DNA from: Hymenopus coronatus | Lineage: Eukaryota > Arthropoda > Insecta > Mantodea > Hymenopodidae | Reading direction: 5' to 3' | NCBI GenBank assembly: GCA_030762935.1 | Contig: CM060880.1 | Coordinates: forward strand, 10,698,501 to 10,762,500 | DNA length: 64,000 nt | Part shown: positions 40,410 through 53,354 of the stretch, piece after piece | Position numbering within the stretch: the stretch's first letter is position 1 | How the letters are laid out: every line of letters begins with the position of its first letter | The notes under the pieces: model-generated | Database searches by the model: none | What the model was told of the DNA's origin: nothing | What the model saw: only the letters and a program-made list of their open reading frames with translations | Made by a program: the position numbers and the translations under genes

Positions 40410-43400
40410 CATTTTTATCTCTGCCATGCCAAATATTATAGATTAGTAATTATGTGCTAAATTAACAATACATTTTCCCTATCAACTTTTGTAATGCTTG
40501 CCAGTGAACCTGCCATTGTTAACAGTAGTTACTAGGCTGTTTCTGCACTAGGTGAAGAAGATTTATGGGTTAAGGATGCTATAGGACAGGGAAAATATTG
40601 TATTCATAAACCACTTTACTCAAAGGAACATATATTCTTTAAATAACAGAAAATCTTTACATTGTAACAAGAAATGTTCACCTTGAGTGAGAAATGTTAT
40701 TTATAAAAAAAGTCTTGTGATACATTCCATTCATTCAATATGATGGTGAAAAGCTATTTTGAAGTTGCACAGTGAATACATACCTTTTTTACATACCCTC
40801 TCAGTGCAAAATGAAAGTGTTCCTTAAAAAATATAAAACTAAAGTGAATGCTTACAACAGCCAGGTATCTTATTTAAAAAAGCTTTAACAACAGCTTTAT
40901 CCAGTTTTTCTCCCATACAACAATCAGTCACTATTTACTTACTTCAGCAAGTCTAATGTCTAAGTTTCCCATTCTGTCTTTGTACTAAGAAACTTTACCA
41001 CCCACACTAGTTACCTCAGGTAAAAATATGTCAAATGTTAAATGCTAAATGATAGTTACTATAAATGAAAAATATACAATGTAAATATAAATACAATGCT
41101 TGGAAGTATTAAGAGCTTATGCATTTTACCAACACATAAAGTAACTTACTGTTTATAATGTTGGTATTAGTTCATGGTTGCCTGACTTAGGCTAGGTAAG
41201 CACATCTGTTCACTTAACATGTTTTAACGCTGCATGAAATAAGTGTGGTCAAAATTTTGTTGGAAGTCCAGCAATGGCAGCTATTCTATATTGATGCATT
41301 TTGATTCCCCTATTAACAGTAGAGAGGTAAAATACACAGAAAATTTGTGTGTGTGTATATACATATATATATATTTTTTTTTTGCCAAAATTAAAAATGT
41401 GAAGAAAAAATCTCATATATTTTGAAGTAAGTATTTATTTAAGTGTTTAGAGTAGGTTCAGTTCATTTGTTTATAACAGGTAAGTTTGTACATTTTGGTG
41501 CCCAATTAATAATAAAATATCAAATGAAATATAACAAATTTCATGGAATTTATAGATTGTGAAACTCTCAAACATATAGGGGGAAAAAAATAAGTGACTA
41601 GATGGTTTGTGTTTGCTTAATACTAATTACAATATGCCATTGAAAGCAGCACAGACTTGCAAAAATAAACTCTTCAAGAATAGAAGCTGTTTAATTTCAC
41701 ATATCAGGCCAGGTAGAGGAAATGGTGCATTTTTCCAACTATATGGGCTGTTGAAAAGAGTAGCACAGGTTTTTCTACACTTGTTATGTAGAAAGAGTGC
41801 CTTGGGTATTCTAAATGTGTTTCAATAGCCAGAATGGAATGTCTGGAAAGCTCAATTATCTAGTAATGGAAATTATAGGACTTCTAGAATATATTTTTAT
41901 CACTTGCATGGGTTTTATCAAGTTTGGCTACCCTCGCCCCTCCTGGACACATGCACCTGCCTGCCTCTTTGCAGAATTGTTCTGATCTTTTATGGACATT
42001 TTTTAATCAGCTGATAAAAGCAGAGGAATAATGTTGGTCGTTTTAACAAGTTTCTGCCATTGTTCTTACAGCAGAGAGGTCATGGGTAAAATTAGAGCAG
42101 TATTTGGAGGTAGCATAATTGATGCAGATGTTTGGTCCTCTTGATCTAACAGTCTTTGAATTTAATTTGTGAAATTAAATTACATCAGATTAATTACAGT
42201 GCCAAAACTAAATTGTGCCTATTTGATGCGTTTATCTGGTGTAATGGCTGTTTAGCTGAGTGACATTTCCAACATTAACTATTAGGAAGGGAAGTCAGAC
42301 TACAGGCATGTTTAGCTATGTAAAAACTCTGATTGAGCAGCAAGGACATGTTTTGAAAGCCATGTAGAACTACTTATTGGAGAATTAATAAAATATATGC
42401 GATATGAAATGATGCTGAAAAAAGTACATAAAAGAAAAAACAGAGCAAGTAAATGGATGAATGTCAGACGCTGTGAGAGGTTTTCAACAAAACCCTTTTT
42501 TAAAATTGTTGCTTTAAGTTCTATGTCTTGAAATAATGCTGGTCGTATTAGACACACTTAAGGCAAGATCATCTGCAGTGTATCAGACCTTAATGCTAAT
42601 ATCGATATATAACAAAATGGCACCACAAACACATTTTTTTGTAAAAAAAAAAAGGGGCACACAAAATGTTGTTTGAAAAGATTGTGAGGCATTTGTGCAA
42701 AATGTGTCTTTCTGTTTATAGATGTGGGTTGTTTTTGTTGGATGTAAATCCAACTGTGGTGCTAAAGGCACTTCAGCATTTAGGTTATCTAAAGACAACA
42801 CTTTGAAGAAAATTGGACAGGATTCATCCATCGTCACAATTTTGTAGAACAGATTATTCAGTGGTGTGCATAAACATTTTGAGGATAAGTTTATAAGTAG
42901 TTTATTTCTAATATTAAATGGCAAAACAATTATTCTTCCCCAAAGAAAGCCTAAACTCTGAGATGATGCTTATCCTAGAATATTCTCAAACCATCTTATT
43001 GTATTGTGAAGGCACATAAAGATAGAGAACAGAACCAAGTTTTCATTCAGAATAAATGCTTAAGAGATGAAGAAAGAAGATGCCTTTTCTTTTTATTGGA
43101 AGGAAAACAACAATTACATAAGTGATATTATGTTGTGCTTCTATTACACTGATCAGCTGTTTTGAAACCAAAGTCAGCCATCTTGTTTTGATATTAAAAT
43201 CTGATATAATGCAGATGGTCTTGCTTAAATTGTAGAAATTTATAAAACATAACAACTTTGGCATGCCAAATTAGTTCCCCCCAGAGAATCAATTTTAAAA
43301 GCTGCACATGTGATTTAAATATAGCTATTTTCTCCAGTTCTTTCTTTCAGCACTTTTCATTACTTAAAATGCTTTGTACACTATAGTTTTTAATTTAAAT

Positions 43401-44560
43401 GCTTAAGATTTTCAGAAGAGCTTCAAATAATACACCATTAACAACACTGTGATATTATTAGAGTATATTAAGTAATTTATCTTAAATTAAATATTTCCAA
43501 ACACACTCGTAAAACTGAATAACACACTCGCAAAAGTTTTTCTAGGACATTAATTAAAATTAAGAATGTTTTGTCGGCACATTTCTTATGTGGTTTTTGT
43601 AAGCTGAAAATGAGATTTTAGGGTTGCTGTAATAAACTGTTTGGTACAAGAGCATTTTATATTAACGTAACAAAGTGATGAATTATATTTAAAACAAATT
43701 AATATTAATATATCTAAAACTGTTCGACGCAGATCACTAATTGAGGTTCCATTTTTATGTTCTGATTAAGCAGTAAAGCTTTGAAGTGAAACAAAGGAAA
43801 ATTGAGGAGCTTTTAGTTTTTCACAGCTGTATTGTCTTAATAAAGATTAAAATGTTTGTCATTAAGAGCTTTTCAAAAAATATTCCCACTTTATACGTCT
43901 AAATTATTGCTGCAACATCACAAATCACAAGCTCTTTGTTTTTACCTTGGAAATGTATTTATTAATTCAGGGAAGAAGGAGAAGAAGAAGAAGAAGAAGG
44001 GAAAAAGTGATTAAGTTTGACAACTGTTTTTGCTCGCCAGTCTCCAAATTCAAAGATTGTGATTCTGATTTCAGCCATGTTTATTCCACCTTCCCCTTAA
44101 GGTCTAGAAGTATTATTGAGAAGATTGCTAGAATTCGGGCCCGAAAATGTTACAATTTGGTTTTCTGAAATTCAAGCAAACAATCTTTTAACACTAGCGA
44201 TTGGAATGAAAAATATTGAAAGCAACTAGCTTCAAATCTCACCCGTTATAAGCACCTATGCTTATAGTAATAATGTTAGCAGCTCCAACTTGAGTTTGAA
44301 TATTCTTATTTATAAATGGCTGCTATTGCCTCAATTTTTGTTTTTCCACACAAATGTTTTATTATACAGTTTATAAGTGACAGCTCATGGCTAAAATAGA
44401 TCTCATGCCACTGTATACAATTAACGAGTTGAAGAAATAATTAAAACTCGCCTGTTCCCTGATGAAAAATGAAATCAGCTGAATTTTAAACTTGGAAAAA
44501 TTTGTCTATCACCCTGCTGTTGAAACTGTCTATACCTCAAATCAATTTCTTCTTCTTTCA
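40410..44560. other. AT-rich non-coding stretch
   Basis: I see no ORF with recognisable motifs and no splice-flanked coding segment. It holds only small simple repeats: (TA)n at 41355-41374 and (GAA)n at 43976-43999. It lies between UBTF exon 1 and the unidentified exons at 45.7-46.6 kb. Confidence 0.6.
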
Positions 44561-44564
44561 ACAG

Positions 44565-44700
44565 GTCCTAGGTTCATCTCGGTTACGGTGAGTTACCTGG
44601 ATAAGGCTTTTTACAGGGTTTGCCCTTATCCTGAGAATATGAATATTGAGTAACTCTTAAGCTCTATGAAGCCTGGAGTCATTTGAGCATCATTTCACCC
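44565..44700 (+). repeat. SINE-V fragment
   Basis: TCCTAGGTTCATCTCGGTTA, GAGTTACCTGGATAAGGCTT and GAGCATCATTTCACCCATTT are shared in opposite orientation with 58865-59075. Confidence 0.6.
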
Positions 44701-44711
44701 ATTTCATTCAC

Positions 44712-44945
44712 CACCTGATACCATTTTTTTTTGGTAGTGTTTAACGCCCGCTTTAACTACTAAGGCACCGCAGGCGGTGACACTGATGATACATGAATGA
44801 AGATGGAGCACCGGTGGGATGGGATGGTGGGGGAAACCCACCCCAGTGCCGCTTTGTCCACCACAAATCTCACATGCGGTCGCTTGGGATCGAACCTGGC
44901 TGTCTAGGTGAGAGGCGAATGGTCTAACCACTCGGCCATGGCGCA
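44712..44945 (-). repeat. SINE-II copy, well preserved
   Basis: Minus strand: CATGGCCGAGTGGTTAGACC (A box), CCAGGTTCGATCCCAAGC (B box), CATCCCATCCCACCGGTGCT, and the tail AAAGCGGGCGTTAAACACTA with an A-run. Confidence 0.9.
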
Positions 44946-45687
44946 ACCACCTACCATGTTAAAGGTAGGTGAGCTACCCCTCCACCCAATTACTGTAATG
45001 ATGAGCCACAATGTCAAGCATTTAGCAGGAAATATTTTTGATTATTATGGAATGTTGTCGTTTTGGATAAGTTTTTCTACAGAATGGTGATCAAAATTAT
45101 GGAATTGACTGTGGGACTCCTGGGTGATTCAGTTACAAACTACCTACCTTAACCTCAATTATCCTATGGGTGTTCTGTGTACGTTTATATCCACTTCCCT
45201 TATACTTGCCACTACTATACTACAAAGCTTTGAACGTTATTTCTAGCGTTCAAAGGATTAATCTGCATAACTTGTACTGTTTATACCAAAATTTTCACAT
45301 GTAGCATAATTTCATGAAAGAGAAAGCTAAAAATTCAATTTGTTTTCCAAATTTAGTCTTAGGCCTGTTGCCTCTTGAATGCTGGTCTTTAAAAACAGAG
45401 ATCTAAGTTCAAGAAACATTCAATTAACAGGTCAGATGCTTCAGAATTTGCTGAGTTGTTTTCAGATACAAAATAGATGTTTTTTTAAATACAAGGGGTC
45501 AAAATTCTGTTGCAATATCTTCATTGAGTTTAGGACTATTGTTTGGTATAAAAGAAACTTGTAAAGTTAATTGCACAAACTTATGATTATGCATGTGTTA
45601 TAAGTGGTGAAACAGGTGGAGTTCTATGCAAAGATAAATTGAGCATTACATAAACTTCAGTTCTTATTTTACATAAACTGTCAATAC

Positions 45688-45874
45688 TTGCCAGGTATGG
45701 AAGTACAGCATTGTAAAATTCTAGTGCAAGAGTATTTTTTGGCACTTCGTCAGGCATTCCTACATTTTTCAATAAATCTCTGCAACGAACAGTGGAACTT
45801 GAAGAAATTGTTGCTAGAAGGTTCCCTACTGGTGCTTCAACCCGATTGAATTTAAATAAAGAATAATCAGCACT
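45688..45874 (-). CDS. Exon of an unidentified gene (B2)
   Basis: Acceptor CTTTTACAG; 62 codons starting SADYSLFKFNRVEAPVGNLL and ending LALEFYNAVLPYLA. The donor GTATTG leaves one base. It is fully open, has exon-like composition unlike the AT-rich flanks, and joins in phase to the segment at 46568-46451. I do not recognise the protein and infer no function. Confidence 0.6.
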
Positions 45875-46450
45875 CTGTAAAAGTATGAAAATACATACAT
45901 TTTGTCAATTTTTAAAAAGTATAATATATACATAGACCCTGCTTTTAAAACAGAAATTGTGTGTACTGAATATGGGCATCTGAAAACCCTAGTGAATATT
46001 TGATACGTTTAATACATAAAAGAACGAACAATATTAAAGGCAGCATATTGTATATCAGATAGTAATGCAAACAATTAGCTTCCATTCACCATATTTGTAA
46101 GAAGTTTTCCTGTGCAATGGCATCCACATTATGGGAACAAGTATGTGACCTAAGTTTTGGCTTTGGTTATACATTGATCCAAACTTCCTAACCATGATTT
46201 TCTAAATGGATTGCCTCATAAGTCATAACAACAATACTACATTTTCCAATAAAGCTGGAGTAATGATAATTTGTTACCTGCATTTCAAGACCACTGAAAT
46301 GCACTAAATTCCAGCACCAAATTGAATCTCTCAATCAAAATCTGTGTAAATAGAATTGTTTTATGATTACAAAATGAACATGAATATTAAAAGCTTGTCT
46401 CTGAAAAGTCAATTATTGTCCCTCAAAAACCATCTATGAGTGATACTCAC

Positions 46451-46568
46451 TTGATTGTGAAATAGGTTTTCAAATACAAATGTTGTCACATACTCAGGAG
46501 CATTGCCATGACTTATGAAGTAACCAGGGCTGCTCAGAAGGATATAGTGGGGAATATATACTGTGGGC
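46451..46568 (-). CDS. Exon of an unidentified gene (B1)
   Basis: Acceptor ATTACTTAG, donor GTGAGT. After one carried base it reads PTVYIPHYILLSSPGYFISH and then GNAPEYVTTFVFENLFHNQ, rich in aromatic and aliphatic residues like a folded domain. It ends on a codon boundary matching the start of B2. The upstream exon was not found within the window. Confidence 0.6.
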
Positions 46569-47399
46569 CTAAGTAATAAAATATATAAAGTGTGAACTGT
46601 TACTTTACAACAGTGTATTAAATGCTATTCTCATCATTAGGTCATTAATTGCCATTATTATTTCAAGATAATGGGGCAAATTTAGGAATACGGGGCTCTC
46701 CAATGTGATTTCTGGTCACGCAGTTAATGCCAGCCATTTTTATAGCTCAACTGCTCAAAACTGTAGCATAATGCCCTTTAAATTCCAAACATCATGATTT
46801 AACATTTTCATAAAGAATACATCTCCGTCACACAGCCTTCAACACTATTTATATACAGAAAAAATGACTTAGCACAAACCACAGTACAAAAGCTAATTTA
46901 AAAATAATATTTTAACCATAACATGGTATTGTTGGTTAATCAACACTGCATACATATATTTGACGTGTTTCAACAGTATTATGGAGTGTAAAAATAAATC
47001 ATAACCTGGCAACTTGTCTCAACAAACGCTATACACTGACTACTGGCAGTGTTTGCAAACTGTATTTTAAAATGTTACAATTGCTCAATACTTTATTTAC
47101 ATTACTTGAGCATTAACCACGGTACAAAATAAATAGGGGCAAGTGATTCAGAAAAACCTAGCTTCATAGGAAAGGTTTAAAAAGTGGTAATGAACACTGA
47201 AATTAAAATTGCTTTCTTATAAGTCAGTAATATTAACCAAATAATGACAAAAGCTCTGCTGATATCTCTGTAATTACATTGTTTTGTGATTTTCATCCTC
47301 TAGGCAAGAGAAATGAGTTATGTTTATTGCTGCTTTAAATTTCATAGTAATTAGTAAAAACTAAAAATAACATTTTCTGTACATTGTCTTTCTGAACAT

Positions 47400-47513
47400 T
47401 TAATCACTGTCAGTCACAGTGCGTCCAGTAAGAACCACCATACATTTGTGTAGCACTTGTTGGCATTTCCTAGTTAAGAAGATATTGTTATAGGTATTAA
47501 CTTCAAGAAATTC
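47400..47513 (-). CDS. Possible terminal exon (unidentified)
   Basis: Acceptor TTTTATTTCAG; 37 codons EFLEVNTYNNIFLTRKCQQV through LHKCMVVLTGRTVTDSD, ending in TAA. It is upstream of B1 on the same strand, so it cannot end that gene in the order seen. It may end another gene, or the locus may be permuted as UBTF is. Confidence 0.4.
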   Translation of the reverse strand, partial: EFLEVNTYNNIFLTRKCQQVLHKCMVVLTGRTVTDSD

Positions 47514-47699
47514 CTGAAATAAAAGTTTTTTGTGAAAATTGATGTAATGCTGATTTTTTTCATTACAGTTATTTACAGTAAAATGTTCGACTTCTAAAAG
47601 GGTATCAGAATTACAGCCAATATCATTGCATTGACATAAGCATATGTTGCTTGCAATTACTCATTCTCTGCATTTAAGAATGGAAAACCAAGTAAACAA

Positions 47700-48117
47700 A
47701 GATCTCTGCAAGTAGGATAGGTAGAGTCAGACTGAAAAATTCAATGCCATAGCCGGGATTTAAACCACTATCCAACTCCTGTCCTATACACGGCTTGTGT
47801 GAAAAAAACAATTAAACCAATACCATTGACCATAATAGCTGGCTTTACTATGAATCCTGGGACTTAAAGTACTTACAACATTGTAAGCTGCCATTGTTTG
47901 AGATCATCTTGTGGTTTCCAGGAAACATGTGAGTCAGTTGAGAAATTCAATGCTATGCCAGCATGTTGCCATGATAGCTCAGGGGAAGAGCAACTGGCTG
48001 GAGACCGGGAGATCCGTGGTTCAAATCCTGGCTATGGCATTGAATTTTTCAGTCTGACTCTACCTATCCAACTCCCGTCCTACACATGGCTTGTGTGAAA
48101 AAAAAAAAAAAAAAAAA
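47700..48117. repeat. SINE-III composite, inverted start and plus copy with A-tail
   Basis: Plus copy: TGATAGCTCAGGGGAAGAGC (A box), GATCCGTGGTTCAAATCCTG (B box), TATGGCATTGAATTTTTCAG, TACACATGGCTTGTGTG and an A19 tail. A minus fragment (47700-47810) faces it, the same arrangement as at 12.6-13.2 kb. Confidence 0.82.
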
Positions 48118-48129
48118 TTAAAGCAATAC

Positions 48130-49515
48130 TCTGCAAATGTTGACAAGAGTTCTGAGTAAAAATTATTTTAAAGGAACTGATGTGCAAATAATCAACAAAC
48201 TTATTAATATATTTAGGGAACTTTTTGAGGCCATTTAGCCTGTGGCCTCGAAAGGCAAATGTTCCGTGGTTATGTCTTGGTCTATTTTTTATGACTTTGG
48301 CATATCAGAACCAGTTCTAGTAAGAGAGTGAAGAATGGAAGAGGGAGGGAGAGTATCCATCTTTTGTACAGGCCATGAACAAAACAGGCTATAAGGAAAG
48401 AGTTCACTAAGTGTTTACGACCCATTCTTGCTGCAAGTTGCAACCATAGGCATGGACACTGATGATACCTGAAGTGATAATTGAGGAACAGGCTAAGTTT
48501 AGAGTAAAACCTTGACGTTTATGAGGACAGGAAAATCTAGAAAGAAAACCTCATTGGGGAAGAATGGACCTGCGGAAATTTTAGCTCCATACTTCCTGTC
48601 CACATATCCATACTTCGGCTACCATGTTGGTCTGAACCAGTTCAACATCAACATAGACAAAATAGGCCAAAGTTTAACCATTGAGCACTTAATTTTTCTA
48701 ATTTATCTTTTAGGGGCACTGTACTGTAACACTTGTATGTCAAACTAGAGAAGACTTTCATTTTTTACTATTCTATGGAATCTACAATATCTTTTTAAAA
48801 ATAAATCTATGAATTTGGAACAATGCTTAATTTACTGCATGATGACTGATGTTAACTCCTGCATTGGAATTCCATAGTAATTATATCACTAATTAACATG
48901 TTATCTTTATATGACATAAAATTATAAAAGTCTTGTTCCCCAATTAACAATGATATTTTAGGATGTTTAGTCATTCCCATTTACTATGTTCAAATTTTTG
49001 GTGGCACTCGTTCAATATTTTTGTTGTCCATTCTTATGCATTTGTCAGTGCAGTTGGTCCTGCAAACAATGACCATGCACATATTACACTGTCACAAATT
49101 ATGCGATTGAGACAGAGAATGCTTTAGTTTGGCATATAAACATTGGCTTTTTCCATTATGTAAATTAATTTTTTGAGAATGAATTTTTGGCATAGGAAGT
49201 AGAAAGCTTCAATGACATTGTTGACAATCTCCCAGACAGTAGAAAAACATTTGGCAGAATGCAGAAACATAAGTGCAGGATGGAAGTGGCAATGATTGAG
49301 ATACTATGGTGATACAGACAATGGATAGAGTTTTGAAATTAATGATCACATTATGACTTTACTTAATATGATGCGTATTGGAATTTGAAACTAAAATCAA
49401 TAAAACACTCGCCCAAAATTGTTTCAAATCAATGTAAATATTCTTTTCTGTCATTTTCCTACACATACAATTCTTATTACCTTAGCTTTATTTTCTACAT
49501 CCAAGAAGTTATAGT
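48130..49515. other. Non-coding stretch, nothing recognised
   Basis: AT-rich. The phrase TTAGCCTGTGG at about 48237 also occurs at 20536 and may mark another decayed repeat. Confidence 0.5.
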
Positions 49516-49517
49516 AA

Positions 49518-50367
49518 TAAAATCTGATGTGTACCATTCACATGACTTTCTCCATATCCCTGCAACAAATTATTCTTAAAAAGCTTATACTTTTATTTAC
49601 TTTATGCTAATCAGAAAAAAATAGCAGAAATAGTCTAATTACTCGCTTCCTTGTAAGTAGAAGCGAAATAAGGGACAACTGTAGGTTAAAGTGGTAGTCA
49701 AAAGCTGGTTGCTATGTCAATGAAGTTCCTTTGTCTATATGGATAGGAGTTGACAAGTTCCTGTATGAGAAAAGTATACGTTTTTCATAGCAGAAACAAA
49801 AAATAAGGAATGTCACAAAAACGACGAACTCCATGAAAAAAATGTATATAATAAATTGTGTGTTTTAATGTGCTCTACATTTTTTGTGGAGCAAGTTTTT
49901 GTCCATCTCTTACGGTTTAGCAGTTATTCAAAATTTAGTAAAATTCATCCAGAATAAACTACTCTTCAGAGGCTATTCCCAGAAAATTCAAGATATACAT
50001 TTTATTTGTCAGGTAAATATGTTTAATATACGAAATTTTAATCAAAATCGTTAGAGCCATTTTTGAGAAAATCAAAATTTTCGAAAAAAGTTCCATGTAA
50101 AGGGTAGTTGGGGGTGGGGGATTTTTCTAAAAATCTTTGTGTCGCATCCCTGGAAGATACTAAACTTAAATACCAAGTTTGGTATTTTACCGACTTTTCG
50201 TTTTTGAGTTATCGTGTTCACAGACACAGACCTTTTTGTGAAAAGGCTTTTTTTGGATATTGGGGACCCTAAAACTTATATTTTGGGTGAAATCTCGGTA
50301 TCGAATTTTTTGGTGGAGTGCAATACTTTCTCTATACACTATGTACATAGTGCGTATGGAGAAAGTA
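49518..50367 (+). repeat. Family X repeat, near full-length copy
   Basis: It starts AAAATCTGATGTGTACCATT and ends GTGCGTATGGAGAAAGT. It is collinear with 6331-7187 throughout, including TTCAGAGGCTATTCCCAGAA and CATAGTGC near the palindromic ACTATGTACATAGT. Confidence 0.88.
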
Positions 50368-50663
50368 AAAAATTCAATTTGTGCAGGTCAAAAAAACTGT
50401 GCTTTCCCAAAAATTATAAAATTGAATATTCTATTTTGTATTTGACTAATGGAATGCTGTCCAACTTACTGATGTGCTTGGGCACATTTAACTCACATAA
50501 TGAGATGCGGGCACCAACGCCATTGCAACCACTATTTTTTTACTACTATTACAACAACAATAAATATGAATTGGTGTAAAAGTATTTCAAAGAATTACTA
50601 TTAAAATTTCTTAGGTTTACAACTTACATAATGAATGTGTAGTTTGGCAGTGCATGTACACTG

Positions 50664-50897
50664 TTAAGTGCAGAAAAATCTGGTGTAGAGGTGGAATAAG
50701 CTGTTCTTAATGTAGGTCAAACTGGATTGGTACTTATTTTTGTGATTTGTTGAAAAATTACATTCTACATTACTTTTCTTGGGAACAGACACACTACCAT
50801 TACATAATAAACATACAGGTTTTCTTCTGAATTCTTCAAAACAATACTGCTCCTCCCACTCCCCGTTAAAACTGCAAGTTCTTTGTCTATTAGCCAC
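50664..50897 (-). pseudogene. BED-type zinc-finger fragment from a hAT-like transposase
   Basis: Reads FNGEWEEQYCFEEFRRKPVC, LLCNGSVSVPKKSNVECNF and STNHKNKYQS. The pattern W-x2-x-Y-x-F-x-E ... PVC-L-(I/L)-C ... K-x-N-x-x-x-x-F-x-x-x-H-K is the finger of ZBED/GTF2IRD2-like hAT proteins. The rest of the transposase is missing. Confidence 0.65.
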
Positions 50898-51079
50898 ATG
50901 ATATTAAGAACATCCATCCAACACAAGACTCATAACGAACCTACATTCTCAATCTCTCAAGTTATATTGAATGTTTGTTTAAAATCAGACTCCTTCATCC
51001 GCATTCGGAATAACTATAAACAAACCAACCCCTTTGCTCGCTATAGCTGCAAACAGCAATGTTTGAAGGAGTGAACTTA

Positions 51080-52590
51080 TTATTTGCAATAAAGCTTTAT
51101 TGGGATTAAAGTGACACTGTCTCCAATTCCCAACAATTGAGAACTACTATTTGTTGAGGGAAATAATGAGTAAAAAAAGCCAGTCTCATGGCCATGGGTG
51201 TATTCTAGGAAGATATTTGGTAGGAAGTAATTTTATACTGAAATCTGATTTAAAATTATAAATTTTCATAATAAAAATTTGGCCCATGAAGGACGTCAGA
51301 AAATCACATTTCGGGCACCATGGCACTCATGGGCAATAAAATTGGTCAGGACTGGCCTATTATATTTGCATTATTTGATTCATATTGAAATTTATTATCA
51401 TTAATCACGGTACAATACTTTGTTACATTTCATACCATAGATCTTCCTACAATTGACACATTCAGCTAAATTTCTATCCTTGACTGTTGCTCGTTCCTTT
51501 GGACCTTAATTACACTAATACCCTGGTTATTGGTGTATAAGTGATTCAAATTTTGTATTGTTTTCCCCATTTTTGATGTGCAAGTTTTTTTCCCTACGGC
51601 ACATACTAACAAGATTACACTGCAGATTAATGATTTGAACTAAAGAACCATGCAGTGAATGATACTTAAGACCATGATTTTAGCAGTCGCATTGCTTTCA
51701 GGAGGAACCATAGTTGGCTTTTCTCATGACGTTGGTATTTTGTGATCTGTAGCTTTCTGGCTCACAATAAATCTGAATGGCATCACATAATTTCTGTATA
51801 AATTATAAAAGTTTAGATACCATATGTTCTAGAATTGAATGGACAGAAGGTTAATAGCCTCCGATTTACTTTCAGATGATGCTTTTTATGCCTTCCTTTG
51901 AAAATTGGCCCTTATAAAATTAAAAGCTCAAATGTTCAGGAGGTTACATAATAATCACTTGCTAGGAAAGCACAGTAAAGTAAAATAATATTGAATGGAA
52001 CTTTTAAAGCGCAAACTGAAACAAAATTAATAAAAATAAATCAAAACACAATCAAGGTGATCAGTTGGGAGAAACTATTCTTGCAGGAAAAAAAAAACAG
52101 GAACTAGTTTATGGATTTAAACCTGCCAAATGAGACAGATCTCATTTCCAAATACATTTGACTAAAAGCAACTTCTACACGCAATCCAAGAAACTTGTTA
52201 GGGTTCACAACTGATGATGGAAACAAGAAGCCTCCAAAATATGTTTGAATATAATTCATAAAAATAGTGAAGTCGAGCGGCAAGTTCTATTTGAAAAATT
52301 AAATTAAAAGCAATTCAAATAAAAAATATAATTTCATCTCACAATTTGGATTATTTCCAGAGGATAGGCCTTTGTTCTTTTTTCCTTAATACATGCCTCA
52401 CATACGGATCCAACACACCCCTCACAGATTAACTTTCAATTTTAGAACTGTAAACTGTTATTCTAACCCATTTCGTAACTTCTGAAAATCTAAATAACTG
52501 TGAAAATTAATCAGTGAATAGGTAAGAGAATGGTTTAGTTATTCTGAGTTAATCTTTAATAAATACTTAATTGAGCTTGTTCTTTTGTTA
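51080..52590. other. Non-coding stretch, nothing recognised
   Basis: AT-rich, without repeat family matches, open frames of note or splice-flanked exons that I can support. Confidence 0.55.
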
Positions 52591-52599
52591 TTTACTTTC

Positions 52600-52915
52600 C
52601 TTACAGAGGACTTACAAGTTAACATCTAGGTTCAGATGCACATGGAGAAGCAGCCAGACTGGATCAAAAAGAGCAGCCAGGATTGGGTGATCAGCCTGAA
52701 GCCTGGTATGAGAGCAAGGAAAATATGAAATTATGGTGAAATGGATGAAAGAAAATATGATTATAAACTGGTGGAATGAATGACAGGGGAAACTGGAGAA
52801 AACCAGCCCAACTGCTGCTTTGCCCACCAAAAATTCCACAGGTGACATCCTGGAATTGAACCGAGACCACCTTGATGAGAGGCGAGCAGTCTAACCACTG
52901 GACCATGGCACCACC
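52600..52915 (-). repeat. SINE-II copy
   Basis: Minus strand: TGGTCCAGTGGTTAGACTGC (A box), TCTCGGTTCAATTCCAGG (B box), GGTTTTCTCCAGTTTCCCCT, ATTCATTCCACCAGTTTATA and ACCAGGCTTCAGGCTG. Its 3' portion matches 4888-5260 and not the short-tailed form at 44.7 kb, so two subfamilies are present. Confidence 0.85.
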
Positions 52916-53259
52916 ATTATTAAAAATATTAAATTTTAATAATTAATTTTGATTGAGCAACAAACTCACTGCATTTCGAATGTTCTGTATCTTACCTAAT
53001 GTTTGTTTCATGAACCATTAACTACAGTGACTACCGATTAGGATACCAGAAGTTGATTTGATGATCCCCTTGGTACTGATTGAGGGGCATCTTCCATGGG
53101 TTTAACAAACTTTAACTCTTTCACAGCTAATTAGTTTTAACTTGCTAATGCCTCCATGTTAAGTTCTATCGTAATGATTTGTATTCCTTTAAACATGTAT
53201 TACAATGTTTAAATATGAAGTATTTTAAAACACTCACCACATTTCTTATATATAATTGT

Positions 53260-53272
53260 ATGTGACCCATGT
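53260..53272. repeat. Left target-site duplication of LINE-2A
   Basis: ATGTGACCCATGT, identical to 55793-55805. Confidence 0.9.
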
Positions 53273-53354
53273 GGAGTGCTAAGCCAGCAGTGATAGAGGA
53301 AGGTTGTGTTTTGAGAGGTGCTCCTGCGGTGAAGGAAGAAGGATCTAAGTCACG

